Positions 6,194 to 14,869 are shown, counted from the stretch's first letter. The stretch: DNA of 22,073 nucleotides from JAKPQD01 sp029572965 (GCA_035374585.1 DAOSPF010000059.1:1-22073), one strand, 5' to 3'. Notes: a model not told the origin generated them from the sequence alone. A program made the numbers and translations.

Positions 6194-7519
6194 TTAAATG
6201 TACAAGTTGATAAGTTGTTCGTAAAGTTCTTGTTTACCGCTAATTTGTTTTGGTTCACCAATTTCTTTAGCGATGTTGTACAAATCTTCAAAATTGAGTT
6301 TGCCTTGTTCGTATTCAGCGCCTTTACCACTGTCAAATGAAGCATAACGGGCTTTTCTCATCTTTAAGTAATCGCCATCAGCTAAAATTTTGTCTGCAAT
6401 TACCAAAGCGCGGGCAAAAGTATCCATACCACTGATGTGGCCAATGAAAATATCTTCGAGGTCGGTAGAGTTACGACGTGTTTTAGCATCGAAGTTGATA
6501 CCCCCGTGTGTGAAACCACCAGCCTGAAGAATTTCTAACATTGCCAAAGTTGTTTCAGTAATTGATGTTGGGAATTCGTCTGTATCCCAGCCGTTTTGAT
6601 AGTCACCCTTGTTAGCGTCAATAGAACCTAACATACCAGCGTCTGCAGCAACACGAAGTTCGTGTTCCATAGTGTGTTGAGCTAATGTAGCGTGGTTAAC
6701 TTCAATGTTCAATTTGAAATCTTTTTCCAAACCATATTGTTTCAAGAAACCAATAACAGTTTGAGCATCAACGTCATACTGATGTTTTGATGGTTCCATA
6801 GGTTTTGGTTCAATGAAGAATGTTCCTTTGAAACCTTTTGCACGTCCGTAATCTCTTGCAAGGGTGAGGAATTTACCCATGTGTTCGAGTTCACGTTTCA
6901 TGTCGGTGTTGTGTAAGCTCATGTAGCCTTCACGGCCTCCCCAGAATACATAACCTGTACCACCTAATGCAATAGTAGCGTCAATAGCGTTTTTAACCTG
7001 GACGGCAGCATTGGTCAATACAGCAAAGTCAGGATTTGTAGAAGCTCCGTTCATATAACGTGGGTTAGAAAACACGTTGGCTGTGCCCCAAAGCAGGTTA
7101 ATGCCTGATTCAGCTTGTTTTTTCTTAGCTATTTCAGTGATAATGGCAAGACGTTTTTCAATTTCAAAAACAGAACCATCTCCAACTAAGTCGGTATCAT
7201 GGAAGCAATAAAATGAAACGCCTAATTTGCTGATGAATTCAAAAGCTGCATCAAGTTTTTCTTTTGCAAGATCCATAGGATCTTTAGCTCTATTCCATTC
7301 GTAATTGATAGTGCCCGGACCAAATGGGTCGCCACCTTCGCCACAAAATGTATGCCAGTATGCAACTGCAAAACGTAAGTGGTCTTTCATGGTTTTTCCA
7401 CCAACTACTTTGTTAGCATCGTACCATTTAAATGCCAATGGGTTTTTTGAAGTAGGGCCTTCAAATTTAATTTGGCCAATACCTTTAAAGTACTCCTTGT
7501 TTCCGATTAAAACGCTCAT
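6194..7519 (-). CDS. xylA: Xylose isomerase (class II)
   Basis: A 441-residue cytoplasmic enzyme interconverting D-xylose and D-xylulose. The catalytic pair is His107/Asp110 in FHDTDLVGDG. Metal ligands are visible as Glu237 (FIEPKP), Glu273 and His276 (NIEVNHATLAQHT), Asp301 (SIDANKGD), Asp312 and Asp314 (GWDTDEFPT) and Asp344 (INFDAKTRR). The N-terminus with KEYFKGIGQIKFEGP and the length mark the class II type, the form found in Bacteroides and, by ancient transfer, in anaerobic fungi such as Piromyces. It lies 42 bp downstream of xylB on the same strand and is followed by a hairpin and xylE. ATG start; nothing is missing. Confidence 0.98.
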   Translation of the reverse strand: MSVLIGNKEYFKGIGQIKFEGPTSKNPLAFKWYDANKVVGGKTMKDHLRFAVAYWHTFCGEGGDPFGPGTINYEWNRAKDPMDLAKEKLDAAFEFISKLGVSFYCFHDTDLVGDGSVFEIEKRLAIITEIAKKKQAESGINLLWGTANVFSNPRYMNGASTNPDFAVLTNAAVQVKNAIDATIALGGTGYVFWGGREGYMSLHNTDMKRELEHMGKFLTLARDYGRAKGFKGTFFIEPKPMEPSKHQYDVDAQTVIGFLKQYGLEKDFKLNIEVNHATLAQHTMEHELRVAADAGMLGSIDANKGDYQNGWDTDEFPTSITETTLAMLEILQAGGFTHGGINFDAKTRRNSTDLEDIFIGHISGMDTFARALVIADKILADGDYLKMRKARYASFDSGKGAEYEQGKLNFEDLYNIAKEIGEPKQISGKQELYEQLINLYI

Positions 7520-7561
7520 AATTAATAAATTAAAAATGTTAATTAATAAATTCTTCTTATT

Positions 7562-9046
7562 TTATATAGCTTTGTTTAAAGCTTTTTTCCAGTTCTCAAA
7601 AGCTTCAGCATATTGTTGTTTTTTAGCAACATCGGGCTGAATAGTTTGTAATTTCTTTAATCCTGAGAAAGCTTCAGTAAAAGATTTGTAAATACCTGCA
7701 CCTACACCAGCTCCACGAGCTGCGCCTTGTGCACCATCGGTATTGTAGAGCTCAATTGTAGCGCCAGAGATGCCGGCAAGGGTATCACGGAATATTGGGC
7801 TTAGGAACATGTTGGCATTGCCAGCTCTGATAACAGATGGGTTGATACCAATGCCCTTCATGATTTCCATTCCGTAGTGGAAAGCAAACACAATGCCTTC
7901 CTGAGAGGCTCGAAGCATGTGCTTGTTAGAGTGAATGTTAAAGCTAATGTTGCTGATTAAGCTGCCAATGTTTTTATTCTGAAGCATACGTTCAGCTCCG
8001 TTTCCGAAAGGTAATATAGATAAACCGTCACTACCAATAGCAATAGAGGCAGCAGCTTCGTTCATTGCTTCGTAGGTTGAATCTGCAAATCCGGTATTTT
8101 TCTTGATCCATGAGTTCAAAATACCAGTGCCGTTAATGCACAACAGAACGCCAAGACGAGTACTATCCTTAGCGTGGTTAACGTGGGCAAAAGTGTTTAC
8201 ACGTGACAGAGGGTCGTATTTAATTTCGCTACTTACACCATATACAACCCCTGAAGTTCCTGCTGTTGCTGCAATTTCACCAGGGTTAAGCACGTTTAAA
8301 GAGAATGCATTATTTGGTTGGTCGCCAGCACGGTATGCAACAGGGGTGCCTTTTGCTAATCCCAGCTCAGCAGCAGCTTGAGCTGATACTTCTCCCTGGT
8401 TTGAGAATGTTGGCAATATATTTGGAATGAATGATGCATCAAAACCATAGTAATCCATCAGAAAAGATGCAACAGAATTGCTGGTGAAGTCCCAGAACAT
8501 TCCTTCAGAAAGACCAGAGGCTGAAGTGGCAATGTTTCCGGTAAGTTTCATAGCAATGTAGTCGCCAGGGAGCATGATTTTGTCTATTTGTTTGTACACT
8601 TCAGGTTCGTTTTCCTTTACCCATTTGAGTTTTGAAGCGGTAAAGTTGCCTGGGGAGTTCAACAAGTGTTTTAAACATTTGTCCCCGCCAATTTCGTTGA
8701 AGGCTTTTTCGCCATAAGGAACAGCCCGGCTATCGCACCAGATAATTGAAGGGCGAAGTACTTTCTGGTTTTTATCTATAGTCACCAAACCGTGCATTTG
8801 GTAAGAGATACCAATGGCTTTAATGTCTGAAGCAGAAGCTTTAGATTCTTTAAGCACTTCGGCTGTTGCAGCCTTAAGGTTTTCCCACCACATTTCGGGG
8901 TCTTGTTCTGCCCACCCAGGCTGAACAGCCTTTATTTCCATTTCTTTTTTAGGATAGAATGCAGATGCTACGCAGTTTCCGGTAGATGCTTCTATTATAC
9001 TCGCTTTTACAGACGAGCTTCCAATGTCAAAACCTATCAAATACAT
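7562..9046 (-). CDS. xylB: Xylulokinase (FGGY family)
   Basis: A 494-residue cytoplasmic kinase that phosphorylates D-xylulose to D-xylulose 5-phosphate, which enters the pentose phosphate pathway. The N-terminal actin-like motif is LIGFDIGSSSVKAS (3-16), followed by the xylulokinase-typical QPGWAEQDPEMWW (42-54) and SYQMHGLV (81-88). WCDSRA (103-108) is the substrate region, and Asp242 in YRAGDQPNNA is the expected catalytic base. The adenosine-binding segment is AATAGTSGVVYG (259-270), and a second glycine-rich region lies near the C-terminus (DGAQGAARGAG). ATG at 9046, 23 bp after the xylR stop, so cotranscription is very likely. Other FGGY kinases (gluconate, ribulose) are less likely given xylA next door. 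Confidence 0.97.
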   Translation of the reverse strand: MYLIGFDIGSSSVKASIIEASTGNCVASAFYPKKEMEIKAVQPGWAEQDPEMWWENLKAATAEVLKESKASASDIKAIGISYQMHGLVTIDKNQKVLRPSIIWCDSRAVPYGEKAFNEIGGDKCLKHLLNSPGNFTASKLKWVKENEPEVYKQIDKIMLPGDYIAMKLTGNIATSASGLSEGMFWDFTSNSVASFLMDYYGFDASFIPNILPTFSNQGEVSAQAAAELGLAKGTPVAYRAGDQPNNAFSLNVLNPGEIAATAGTSGVVYGVSSEIKYDPLSRVNTFAHVNHAKDSTRLGVLLCINGTGILNSWIKKNTGFADSTYEAMNEAAASIAIGSDGLSILPFGNGAERMLQNKNIGSLISNISFNIHSNKHMLRASQEGIVFAFHYGMEIMKGIGINPSVIRAGNANMFLSPIFRDTLAGISGATIELYNTDGAQGAARGAGVGAGIYKSFTEAFSGLKKLQTIQPDVAKKQQYAEAFENWKKALNKAI

Positions 9047-9069
9047 GCTGAATGTGTTTAGTTTATAAG

Positions 9070-9792
9070 TTATTCAAAAAATTCTTTTTTTAAACGCTGG
9101 TATGCCCTTTTATCAAACCTGTAAAACTGTGCCGGTTTGTGGGCTACGTTTTTTTCTTTTTCATCAATAGGCTGTAAATATTGCCAACGCGAAATACTTT
9201 TTCGAAAATTACGGTTGTCAAATTTTCGTCCTTCAATGATTTCGTATAATGTTTGTAATTGTCTGATGGTAAATTTTTTAGGCAATAGTTCAAAGACCAG
9301 TGGCTCGTATTGCACTTCTTTTCGCAAGGCTGTAAGGCCTTCAATTACAATGTCCCGGTGGTCAAAGGCAAGTTCTGGTATGTTCTGGGTGTCTTGCCAA
9401 ATTACTTTGCCCTCGCAAGGCATAGCTTTATGAAGCTTGATAAGAGCATAATAAGCAACTGTAACAACGCGGTTTATGGTCATCCTGGTTGCTTTTTGCA
9501 GCCAATCTAAGTCATCTTTTTTTGAAAGACGATCGGGCGAACCAAATACTTTTAATTGTTGAAGGTAAATATTCTCAAGGCCTGTAAGCTCTTTTAATAC
9601 ACGGACAGCAGCTGTATCTACATCTTCATCATCGTAAACCATGCTGCCAGGGAGTTTTAATGAGTTCGGGGCAGTTTGTTTTTCTGGTGTAAGTCCCAAG
9701 TTTCTGTCTATCAACAAAACTTTTAGGCTTTGTCCGTCAAAACCAAATATGACACAGTCAACAGAAACATGCGGATTGAGCTTAACTGCCAT
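9070..9792 (-). CDS. xylR: NUDIX-domain winged-helix regulator of xylose genes
   Basis: A 240-residue regulator: a NUDIX domain (about 8-145) used for sensing, then a winged-helix DNA-binding domain (about 165-238, with FTIRQLQTLYEII and the conserved NFRKSISRW). The NUDIX box (from Gly49 in LPGSMVYDDE) is one residue long and ends RVLKELTGL instead of REUxEExGU. Two of the acidic positions are replaced, so hydrolysis is improbable. This layout is that of Bacteroides AraR, a NUDIX-type arabinose-responsive regulator, and of the related protein that heads the B. thetaiotaomicron xylose locus in the same order. First gene of the operon. An inverted repeat at 9841-9861 overlaps its promoter and is the likely binding site, implying autoregulation. 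Whether xylose or another metabolite is the effector cannot be read from the sequence. Confidence 0.9.
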   Translation of the reverse strand: MAVKLNPHVSVDCVIFGFDGQSLKVLLIDRNLGLTPEKQTAPNSLKLPGSMVYDDEDVDTAAVRVLKELTGLENIYLQQLKVFGSPDRLSKKDDLDWLQKATRMTINRVVTVAYYALIKLHKAMPCEGKVIWQDTQNIPELAFDHRDIVIEGLTALRKEVQYEPLVFELLPKKFTIRQLQTLYEIIEGRKFDNRNFRKSISRWQYLQPIDEKEKNVAHKPAQFYRFDKRAYQRLKKEFFE

Positions 9793-9835
9793 AAATTATT
9801 TTTTTGTAAATGTAATACATCAAATATCAAAAATG

Positions 9836-9843
9836 CAAACTTA
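9836..9843 (-). promoter_or_regulatory. Predicted -7 box of the xylRBA operon
   Basis: The minus strand reads TAAGTTTG, an exact TAnnTTTG match, 43 bases before the xylR ATG. It shares three bases with the inverted repeat at 9841-9861. A second, weaker candidate (GATATTTG, 9821-9828) lies nearer the start codon. No clear -33 TTG was found. Confidence 0.5.
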
Positions 9844-9861
9844 GCGTAAAAAATACGTTAA
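9841..9861. promoter_or_regulatory. Candidate XylR operator
   Basis: TTAGCGTA (9841-9848), five A, then TACGTTAA (9854-9861). The arms are reverse complements at 7 of 8 positions. The repeat overlaps the upstream edge of the predicted -7 box, a position from which a bound protein would block RNA polymerase. No second copy was found in the window. Confidence 0.6.
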
Positions 9862-9986
9862 CTATTTTATAAAAAAATGTATTTCAGTAATTTGTAAAGA
9901 ATATTTTTAAATTGCTAAATTTTGAAAAAATATAGGTGATAACTACGAAGGTCTTATGTAGTAAAGCATTTATGGTTATTTTTATG

Positions 9987-10934
9987 CTATTTGATAAAAA
10001 ATGAAATGTCCCTAAAAATTAAGTCCAGGTTATTACTGTTAAAACTGGCGGTTATATTGTCGTTGATGAGGGCAAGGCATGTGTTTGGCTTTGTATTATT
10101 TGTTGGTATTTGTTGAAAGAAAGTAATGGAGCGTTCTTTATCTTGTATTGTTTTGATTTTTATTGAATATAAAGCTTTTTCCTGTTTAATGTTATTTTTA
10201 AAGCTAATCATGTCAAGTCTTTCTTTTAATAAAAAGTTGAGATACACTTGCATAGCTTCTTTTTTATATTTTACTTCCTGGCCTTTTGCATCAATTAGTA
10301 CAGGTATTTGTCCGTTACTGAAGTCTATGGCGAACGATAGTGCACGGTTTGAAAGGTTTTCAAATGAAATCAATTTAATATCTCTTGGGTTAAAATCAAT
10401 TAATGATTTGTTGTACCATTCTTCCTGACTTAAAGCAAATATTCCTGCAAAATTGCCCTGATAACCTGGTATTTTAACAATGTATGGCTGGCTACTATTT
10501 TTCATTATGGCGTATGTTGTGTGGTTGTGGTTGTTTGCCCAAATGAAATAGTCTTTTATCTTATTTTCATTTACATCATAAATTATCACTTCGTGTCCTT
10601 TTTTTGTAAGTGAATCTGCAATGGTTTGCGATATGTTTTCAGAAACTAATGATGAAACCTCTATTGTAGAAATAATTTGAAACAAGAAGTGCATTAAGGT
10701 TTTGTCTGTACTAAATTTGTCACAATATGACCATCCGTTTTTATTGCTTTTTAAATAAAAAACATTTTGTTTGTTTTTATTTATTTCAATTTTGCTGACA
10801 ATGACATTGTTCTCAATTTTAAAAACCGCTTCGTTACTATTAAGTGTGCTTGAATAATTTTTAAAGTACAGAAATGTGGCGGCAATAGCTAAAGAAAAGG
10901 CTGTAATTATCAGGATGATGATGTTTTTTCTCAT
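9987..10934 (-). CDS. Membrane-anchored DUF4340-like protein
   Basis: This 315-residue protein has one N-terminal hydrophobic segment (about residues 4-23) acting as signal anchor. The rest is hydrophilic and probably periplasmic, rich in Asn, Lys and Ile. Segments such as VIVSKIEINKNKQNVFYLK, followed by WSYCDKF, and later PYIVKIPGY and EWYNKSLIDFNPRDIKLISF, follow the repeating beta-rich pattern of DUF4340 proteins, which often stand directly downstream of GldG-type genes. Here it starts 9 bp after the gldG stop on the same strand, so the two form an operon. The biochemical role is not known; assembly with the GldG-type transporter component is inferred from position. No strong terminator is visible before xylR. 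Confidence 0.75.
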   Translation of the reverse strand: MRKNIIILIITAFSLAIAATFLYFKNYSSTLNSNEAVFKIENNVIVSKIEINKNKQNVFYLKSNKNGWSYCDKFSTDKTLMHFLFQIISTIEVSSLVSENISQTIADSLTKKGHEVIIYDVNENKIKDYFIWANNHNHTTYAIMKNSSQPYIVKIPGYQGNFAGIFALSQEEWYNKSLIDFNPRDIKLISFENLSNRALSFAIDFSNGQIPVLIDAKGQEVKYKKEAMQVYLNFLLKERLDMISFKNNIKQEKALYSIKIKTIQDKERSITFFQQIPTNNTKPNTCLALINDNITASFNSNNLDLIFRDISFFIK

Positions 10935-10943
10935 ATCATGAGT

Positions 10944-12638
10944 TTATATAAAGCGTTTTTTTTGGATATAGAAAAATATTAATGCTAAGATGGCTACCAT
11001 AACAAGTGGTAAAATTATGTTTATAGCTTGCCAGAACCTTAATTCTTCTGTTAGTTTGATTTTGTTAAGTAATCGCATCTTTACTTCTTTATTCCTTATC
11101 GAAATAAGGCCGTTGTCATCAGTCAGGTATTGAATTGCGTTTAAAATAAAGTCTTTATTGCCAAAGATTTGTGAAGTGTACTTGTCTCGGCCAATGCGCC
11201 CTAAATATATTTGCGAGTTGGTATATCTTACGTCATTTCTGATAATGTCGGCATCGGCAATAACTATCATTTTGTTGTAAACGCTTGTTTCAATTACTTT
11301 TTTGCTTCCGACAATTTGTAAATCATCCAACATCCTGTTTTTAAAAACAGAAGTAAACGTTCCTTCGGCAAGAACTGCTACCGGGAGAAATTGTTTGTCA
11401 AAACTTTCTAAAGCTGGTTGTTGCTTGATTTCTTGCATAGAAATAATGTAAGGCACTGTTTTTATCTTTGCTCTTGCCGATGATGTTAATAAGCTTGTAA
11501 AATGAATATTTTCAATGTTAAGTGTATCTATATAGCTTGTATATTCTGATTTTACAAGATTGATATTTCTTGAAATCGCACTGTTCTGATTACCTGCCAA
11601 TAAAGGCAAGTAAAGCCAGGGTGCAGGGGAGAATTGTGGGCGTGTATTTGATGTTGCCGTATTGACGGGGATGATATTACATTGGATGTCTTGCACAAGC
11701 ACAGGGTTTAGGCGTATTCCGTAACGAAACAGCTGGTCGTCAAGGTTGAGCTGGGCTATGTTGGCAAATGTTTTTCCATAAACGAGGCTGTCCCGGGCTA
11801 CAGAAACCGGGTCGATGAGCCACAGCACTTTCCCTCCCTGCATAATATATTGGTCAACGGCAAACTTGTCTTCTTCATTCCATGGTTTTGTTGGATTTGC
11901 TATAATAATGCAACTGTAAGGTAGTAATAGTGATTGATTTCCGTGTATCTCGCCCCGGTCAACTTGAAAATAGCTGGCTAACTCGCGGGTAATATCTGCA
12001 ACCTGGTACTGGTCATATTCTCCATGACCTTCAATAAAAGCAACTTTCCGGTTGTCACGAATAGCAAGGCAATGAATGGCATTTATCAACGAATATTCCA
12101 GGCTTTGTTCTGAGTGTGTAAGGTTTTCTTCTGCTGAAAGCCCGGGATTATTGCTAAGCAGGTTTATAGGAAAATCAATGTTATTGTAACTGGCAATAGC
12201 TCCGGGGATAATGTTTTTTTCGGCCATGTTGCCTTTTTTGTCTTTAATCTTTACCGAAACAGGCTCTAATCCTTGTTTGTATAGTTCTTGTATTTGTTGT
12301 TGAATGCTCTTTTCATCGTTTCCGGCATAAGGGTCAATAAATGAGTACTGAATGTGGTCTCCGGCAATAATTCTGAATTCGTCGAGTGTTTCTTTTACAG
12401 TGCGGCTTAGTCGGGTAAATCCGCCGGGTAGTTCGCCATCCAGATACACCTTTATGAAGATTTTGCCCGGCAATTTTTGTAGAATCTGCTTTGTAGGCTC
12501 AGAAAGGGTGTATCGTTTCTCTTGTGTAAGGTCTATCCTGAAATATATGAATGAAGATATGACGTAAATGCTGACAATTATAACGATGTACAAAATCAGT
12601 TTTACAAGATGCCCGCTATTTTTTAAGTTTGTTATCAT
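10944..12638 (-). CDS. gldG: GldG-type ABC transporter auxiliary protein
   Basis: A 564-residue protein with an N-terminal membrane segment (about 12-34), the GldG signature FRIDLTQEKRYTLSEPTKQIL followed by KVYLDGELPGGF, a large extracytoplasmic domain with the VAFIEGHGEYDQY and GGKVLWLIDPV segments, and a C-terminal membrane segment (about 540-559) with a basic tail (QKKRFI). In Flavobacterium johnsoniae, GldG works with permease GldF and ATPase GldA. It was first tied to gliding, but the family also occurs in non-gliding Bacteroidetes. Neither gldF nor gldA is adjacent: upstream are a terminator and hom. Length is that of GldG alone, so this is not a GldF-GldG fusion. The downstream partner is the DUF4340-like gene. 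Confidence 0.9.
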   Translation of the reverse strand: MITNLKNSGHLVKLILYIVIIVSIYVISSFIYFRIDLTQEKRYTLSEPTKQILQKLPGKIFIKVYLDGELPGGFTRLSRTVKETLDEFRIIAGDHIQYSFIDPYAGNDEKSIQQQIQELYKQGLEPVSVKIKDKKGNMAEKNIIPGAIASYNNIDFPINLLSNNPGLSAEENLTHSEQSLEYSLINAIHCLAIRDNRKVAFIEGHGEYDQYQVADITRELASYFQVDRGEIHGNQSLLLPYSCIIIANPTKPWNEEDKFAVDQYIMQGGKVLWLIDPVSVARDSLVYGKTFANIAQLNLDDQLFRYGIRLNPVLVQDIQCNIIPVNTATSNTRPQFSPAPWLYLPLLAGNQNSAISRNINLVKSEYTSYIDTLNIENIHFTSLLTSSARAKIKTVPYIISMQEIKQQPALESFDKQFLPVAVLAEGTFTSVFKNRMLDDLQIVGSKKVIETSVYNKMIVIADADIIRNDVRYTNSQIYLGRIGRDKYTSQIFGNKDFILNAIQYLTDDNGLISIRNKEVKMRLLNKIKLTEELRFWQAINIILPLVMVAILALIFFYIQKKRFI

Positions 12639-12657
12639 TGTATGTTTTATAGTAATG

Positions 12658-12684
12658 CAAAATAAAAAAATATTCTTGTCACAA
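12658..12684 (-). promoter_or_regulatory. Possible promoter of gldG
   Basis: On the minus strand TTG (12684-12682), a 17-base spacer and TATTTTG (12664-12658) resemble the Bacteroidetes promoter, but the -7 box is one base shorter than TAnnTTTG. It lies just past the hom terminator and 19 bases before the gldG ATG. Confidence 0.35.
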
Positions 12685-12699
12685 TTTACTTAAAGGATA

Positions 12700-12735
12700 C
12701 AAAAAAGGCACATAATGAATGTTTATGTGCCTTTT
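12700..12735 (-). terminator. Intrinsic terminator of hom
   Basis: A perfect 13-bp stem (12703-12715 with 12723-12735; core AAAAGGCACATAA) with a 7-base loop. On the minus strand it ends in a six-T run. It lies 20 bases after the hom stop and separates hom from gldG. Confidence 0.9.
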
Positions 12736-12754
12736 GGTGTTATATCAATCCCGA

Positions 12755-14083
12755 TTAGTTTAAAATAGGGATAATTTTGGGTTCTTCCTTCATAATACCG
12801 GGAGCTGAAGCTTTAATATCTGCAATGGCCTTTTTTATTTGCGATAAAGAGCAAGGCATGGTGGCTATTGAAAATACCGCTTTGCTTTTTTCAGGTGTAT
12901 GCCTGTTATGGCTTACTGTATCTATATTTATTTGTTGACGACCTATTGCAGTAGTTACTAATCCTGTTATTCCAGGATAATCTTCTGTAACAAATGTAAT
13001 GTTGTAAGGAAGAACAACAGAATCTGCATCGGCAAGCTCAAAAGAAACCTCTTCGGGGATATTGGTTATTTGCTTGTCATAACGGGCAGCAAAAATGATA
13101 TCCCCGACAATTGAACTGGCTGTTTCAAGGCTTCCTGCCCCTTTGCCGACAAAGTGGTGTTTGCCTGAATATTGGTTCAATATCTCAACGCAGTTTGTGG
13201 CTCCGTTCACTTTAGAGAGAATGTTTTCATTTTTCACCATCATTGGCCTTACTGCTGCATATATTTTCTGATTGGTTTGTTTGGCAAAACAAATCAATTT
13301 GAGAGTACAATTCATTTCGTTGGCCAAATCAAGGTCATCCTTAGTCAGCGAGTTTATCCCTTCTTTGTACAGATGGTCATATTTTACTTGTGCCCCAAAA
13401 GCCAAACGCAGCAATATTGTTAGCTTGTGGGCAGCGTCGCCACCACTGATATCAAGTGTCGGGTCTGCTTCGGCATAGCCTGCTTTTTGGGCCATAGAAA
13501 GAGCTTCGTCAAAACTTAGCCCGTCTTCTTTCATTTTTGAAAGGATGTAGTTGCTTGTTCCGTTCATAATGCCAGAAATTTCAAGCACTTTGTCGCCGGT
13601 AAAGCTTTCTCGGATGGCTTTGATAATAGGTATTGCCCCACAAACGCTTGCTTCGTAGCCCAGGCTGACATTGTTTTCGATGGCAGTGTTGAAAATTTCT
13701 TCGCCTCTTTCGGCCAGCATGGCTTTATTGGCAGTAACAAGGTGTTTTCCGTTTTTTAATGCTGAGATCATTACGTTAAAGAGGTAATCGCTTGTGCCAC
13801 CTATGGTTTCAACTACTAAATCAATTTCTTTGTCTTCAAGGATTTCTTTTGTAAAAGCAGAAGCCTCTTCCTTTGTAAGGTCTTTGCCGCCTCCGCAAAA
13901 TAGATTTAGCGGAAGTTGGTATTGTTGGGCGCTTTTAGATGGAAAAAGGTCAACAATTTTTTTTAAAACAATCTTTTTTTGGGCTCTCAGGTGAAGATCA
14001 TGATCCAAATCAAGAAGAATTTTGGCAACACCGCTGCCTACTGTCCCACAGCCCAGTATTGCTATATTGAAATTTTTACTCAT
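12755..14083 (-). CDS. hom: Homoserine dehydrogenase with C-terminal ACT domain
   Basis: A 442-residue cytoplasmic enzyme that reduces aspartate semialdehyde to homoserine for threonine and methionine synthesis. The Rossmann motif is GCGTVGSG (11-18). Lys120 in TANKAML and the block GYAEADPTLDISGGDAAHKL (202-221, with Asp211 and Lys220) form the active site, and GIMNGTSNYIL (171-181) is a family signature. The C-terminal ACT domain (about 361-428, FVTEDYPGITGLVTTAIG) suggests feedback control by an amino acid, usually threonine. It is monofunctional: no aspartokinase domain is fused. ATG at 14083. Followed by its own strong terminator. Same strand as ndk, but 277 bp away. Confidence 0.96.
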   Translation of the reverse strand: MSKNFNIAILGCGTVGSGVAKILLDLDHDLHLRAQKKIVLKKIVDLFPSKSAQQYQLPLNLFCGGGKDLTKEEASAFTKEILEDKEIDLVVETIGGTSDYLFNVMISALKNGKHLVTANKAMLAERGEEIFNTAIENNVSLGYEASVCGAIPIIKAIRESFTGDKVLEISGIMNGTSNYILSKMKEDGLSFDEALSMAQKAGYAEADPTLDISGGDAAHKLTILLRLAFGAQVKYDHLYKEGINSLTKDDLDLANEMNCTLKLICFAKQTNQKIYAAVRPMMVKNENILSKVNGATNCVEILNQYSGKHHFVGKGAGSLETASSIVGDIIFAARYDKQITNIPEEVSFELADADSVVLPYNITFVTEDYPGITGLVTTAIGRQQINIDTVSHNRHTPEKSKAVFSIATMPCSLSQIKKAIADIKASAPGIMKEEPKIIPILN

Positions 14084-14360
14084 TGTTCTAATTTTTAAAT
14101 GTAAACTTTGTGAAAATTTAGCAGCTTACTGCTGCAACTGCCTGATTTTGCTAAAACAAGGAAAACAAAAAAATATCTCCGTAAGATACAAAACACACTC
14201 AACCCCCCAAGGGGGTGGTAGTTGAAGTGGTATATGTTATGCACATCAGAGGTGCAAAGTTCGAAGATATGTTCATCTTTTTTTTATTCACAAAGGTAAA
14301 AGAATGTATCAAATGTCAACAAATAGTATGCCGAAAACAATATCCTTTTTCACTGATTAT
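14084..14360. other. 277-bp spacer between ndk and hom with small palindromes
   Basis: No gene was found. It contains GCAGC-N5-GCTGC (14121-14135) beside a near -7 box (AAAATTTA on plus, 14113-14120) that could serve hom. It also contains a C-run/G-run hairpin ACCCCC-CAA-GGGGGT (14202-14216) and TGCAC-N7-GTGCA (about 14235-14251). None is strong enough to name, and no riboswitch fold was recognised. Confidence 0.4.
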
Positions 14361-14780
14361 TTAAAAACGTTCAAGTTGTGAAAAGAAATAATTTGTTTCG
14401 ATGATGGCATTTTCGTCACAATCTGAGCCATGAATAGCATTTTCCTGAACGCCAGTGCCGTAGAGCTTACGTACAGAGCCTTCTGCTGCGTTGGCAGGGT
14501 TAGTTGCCCCTATCAATGCCCGAAATGCTTCAACGGCATTGTCTTTTTCAAGGATTGCAGCTATAACCGGCCCGGAAGTAATAAATTCAACAAGTTCGCT
14601 AAAAAAACTTTTTTCGCGGTGCACAGCATAAAAGCCTTCAGCCTGGGCTTTTGATAAACGAGTCATTTTAAGGGCTTTAACCTTAAACCCGGCTTTAGTA
14701 ATCATTGCCAAAATTTCGCCCGAAAGGTTTCTTGCTGTTGCATCGGGTTTGATCATAGTAAATGTTATGTTACCTGCCAT
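14361..14780 (-). CDS. ndk: Nucleoside diphosphate kinase
   Basis: A 139-residue cytoplasmic enzyme that transfers phosphate between nucleoside triphosphates and diphosphates through a phosphohistidine. The phosphorylated residue is His117 in ENAIHGSD. The N-terminal TFTMIKPDA, the FYAVHREKSFF block, SGPVIAAIL and the RKLYG segment are family-typical. Length is standard. ATG at 14780. It is divergent from the DHH phosphoesterase gene across 89 bp that must hold both promoters. Confidence 0.98.
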   Translation of the reverse strand: MAGNITFTMIKPDATARNLSGEILAMITKAGFKVKALKMTRLSKAQAEGFYAVHREKSFFSELVEFITSGPVIAAILEKDNAVEAFRALIGATNPANAAEGSVRKLYGTGVQENAIHGSDCDENAIIETNYFFSQLERF

Positions 14781-14791
14781 ATACGCTTTGT

Positions 14792-14799
14792 TAATTTTG
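14792..14799 (+). promoter_or_regulatory. Candidate -7 box for the DHH-gldI pair
   Basis: TAATTTTG is an exact TAnnTTTG match on the plus strand, about 70 bases before the GTG start. A weaker box, TATTTTTA (14841-14848), is closer to the start. No -33 TTG is well placed for either. Confidence 0.35.
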
Positions 14800-14869
14800 C
14801 GAATATAAGAAAATCGGTTTTATTTATTAATCATATCCACTATTTTTACAAAAAATTAAAATTTGCAAT

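Noticed and set aside
9862..9986. Terminator between the DUF4340-like gene and xylR
   Set aside because: Only a 5-bp AGCAT/ATGCT pairing with a long loop was found, too weak to call.
14202..14216. C-run/G-run hairpin as a riboswitch or terminator
   Set aside because: The stem is only 6 bp with a 3-base loop and no T tract, and no conserved aptamer-like surroundings were seen.
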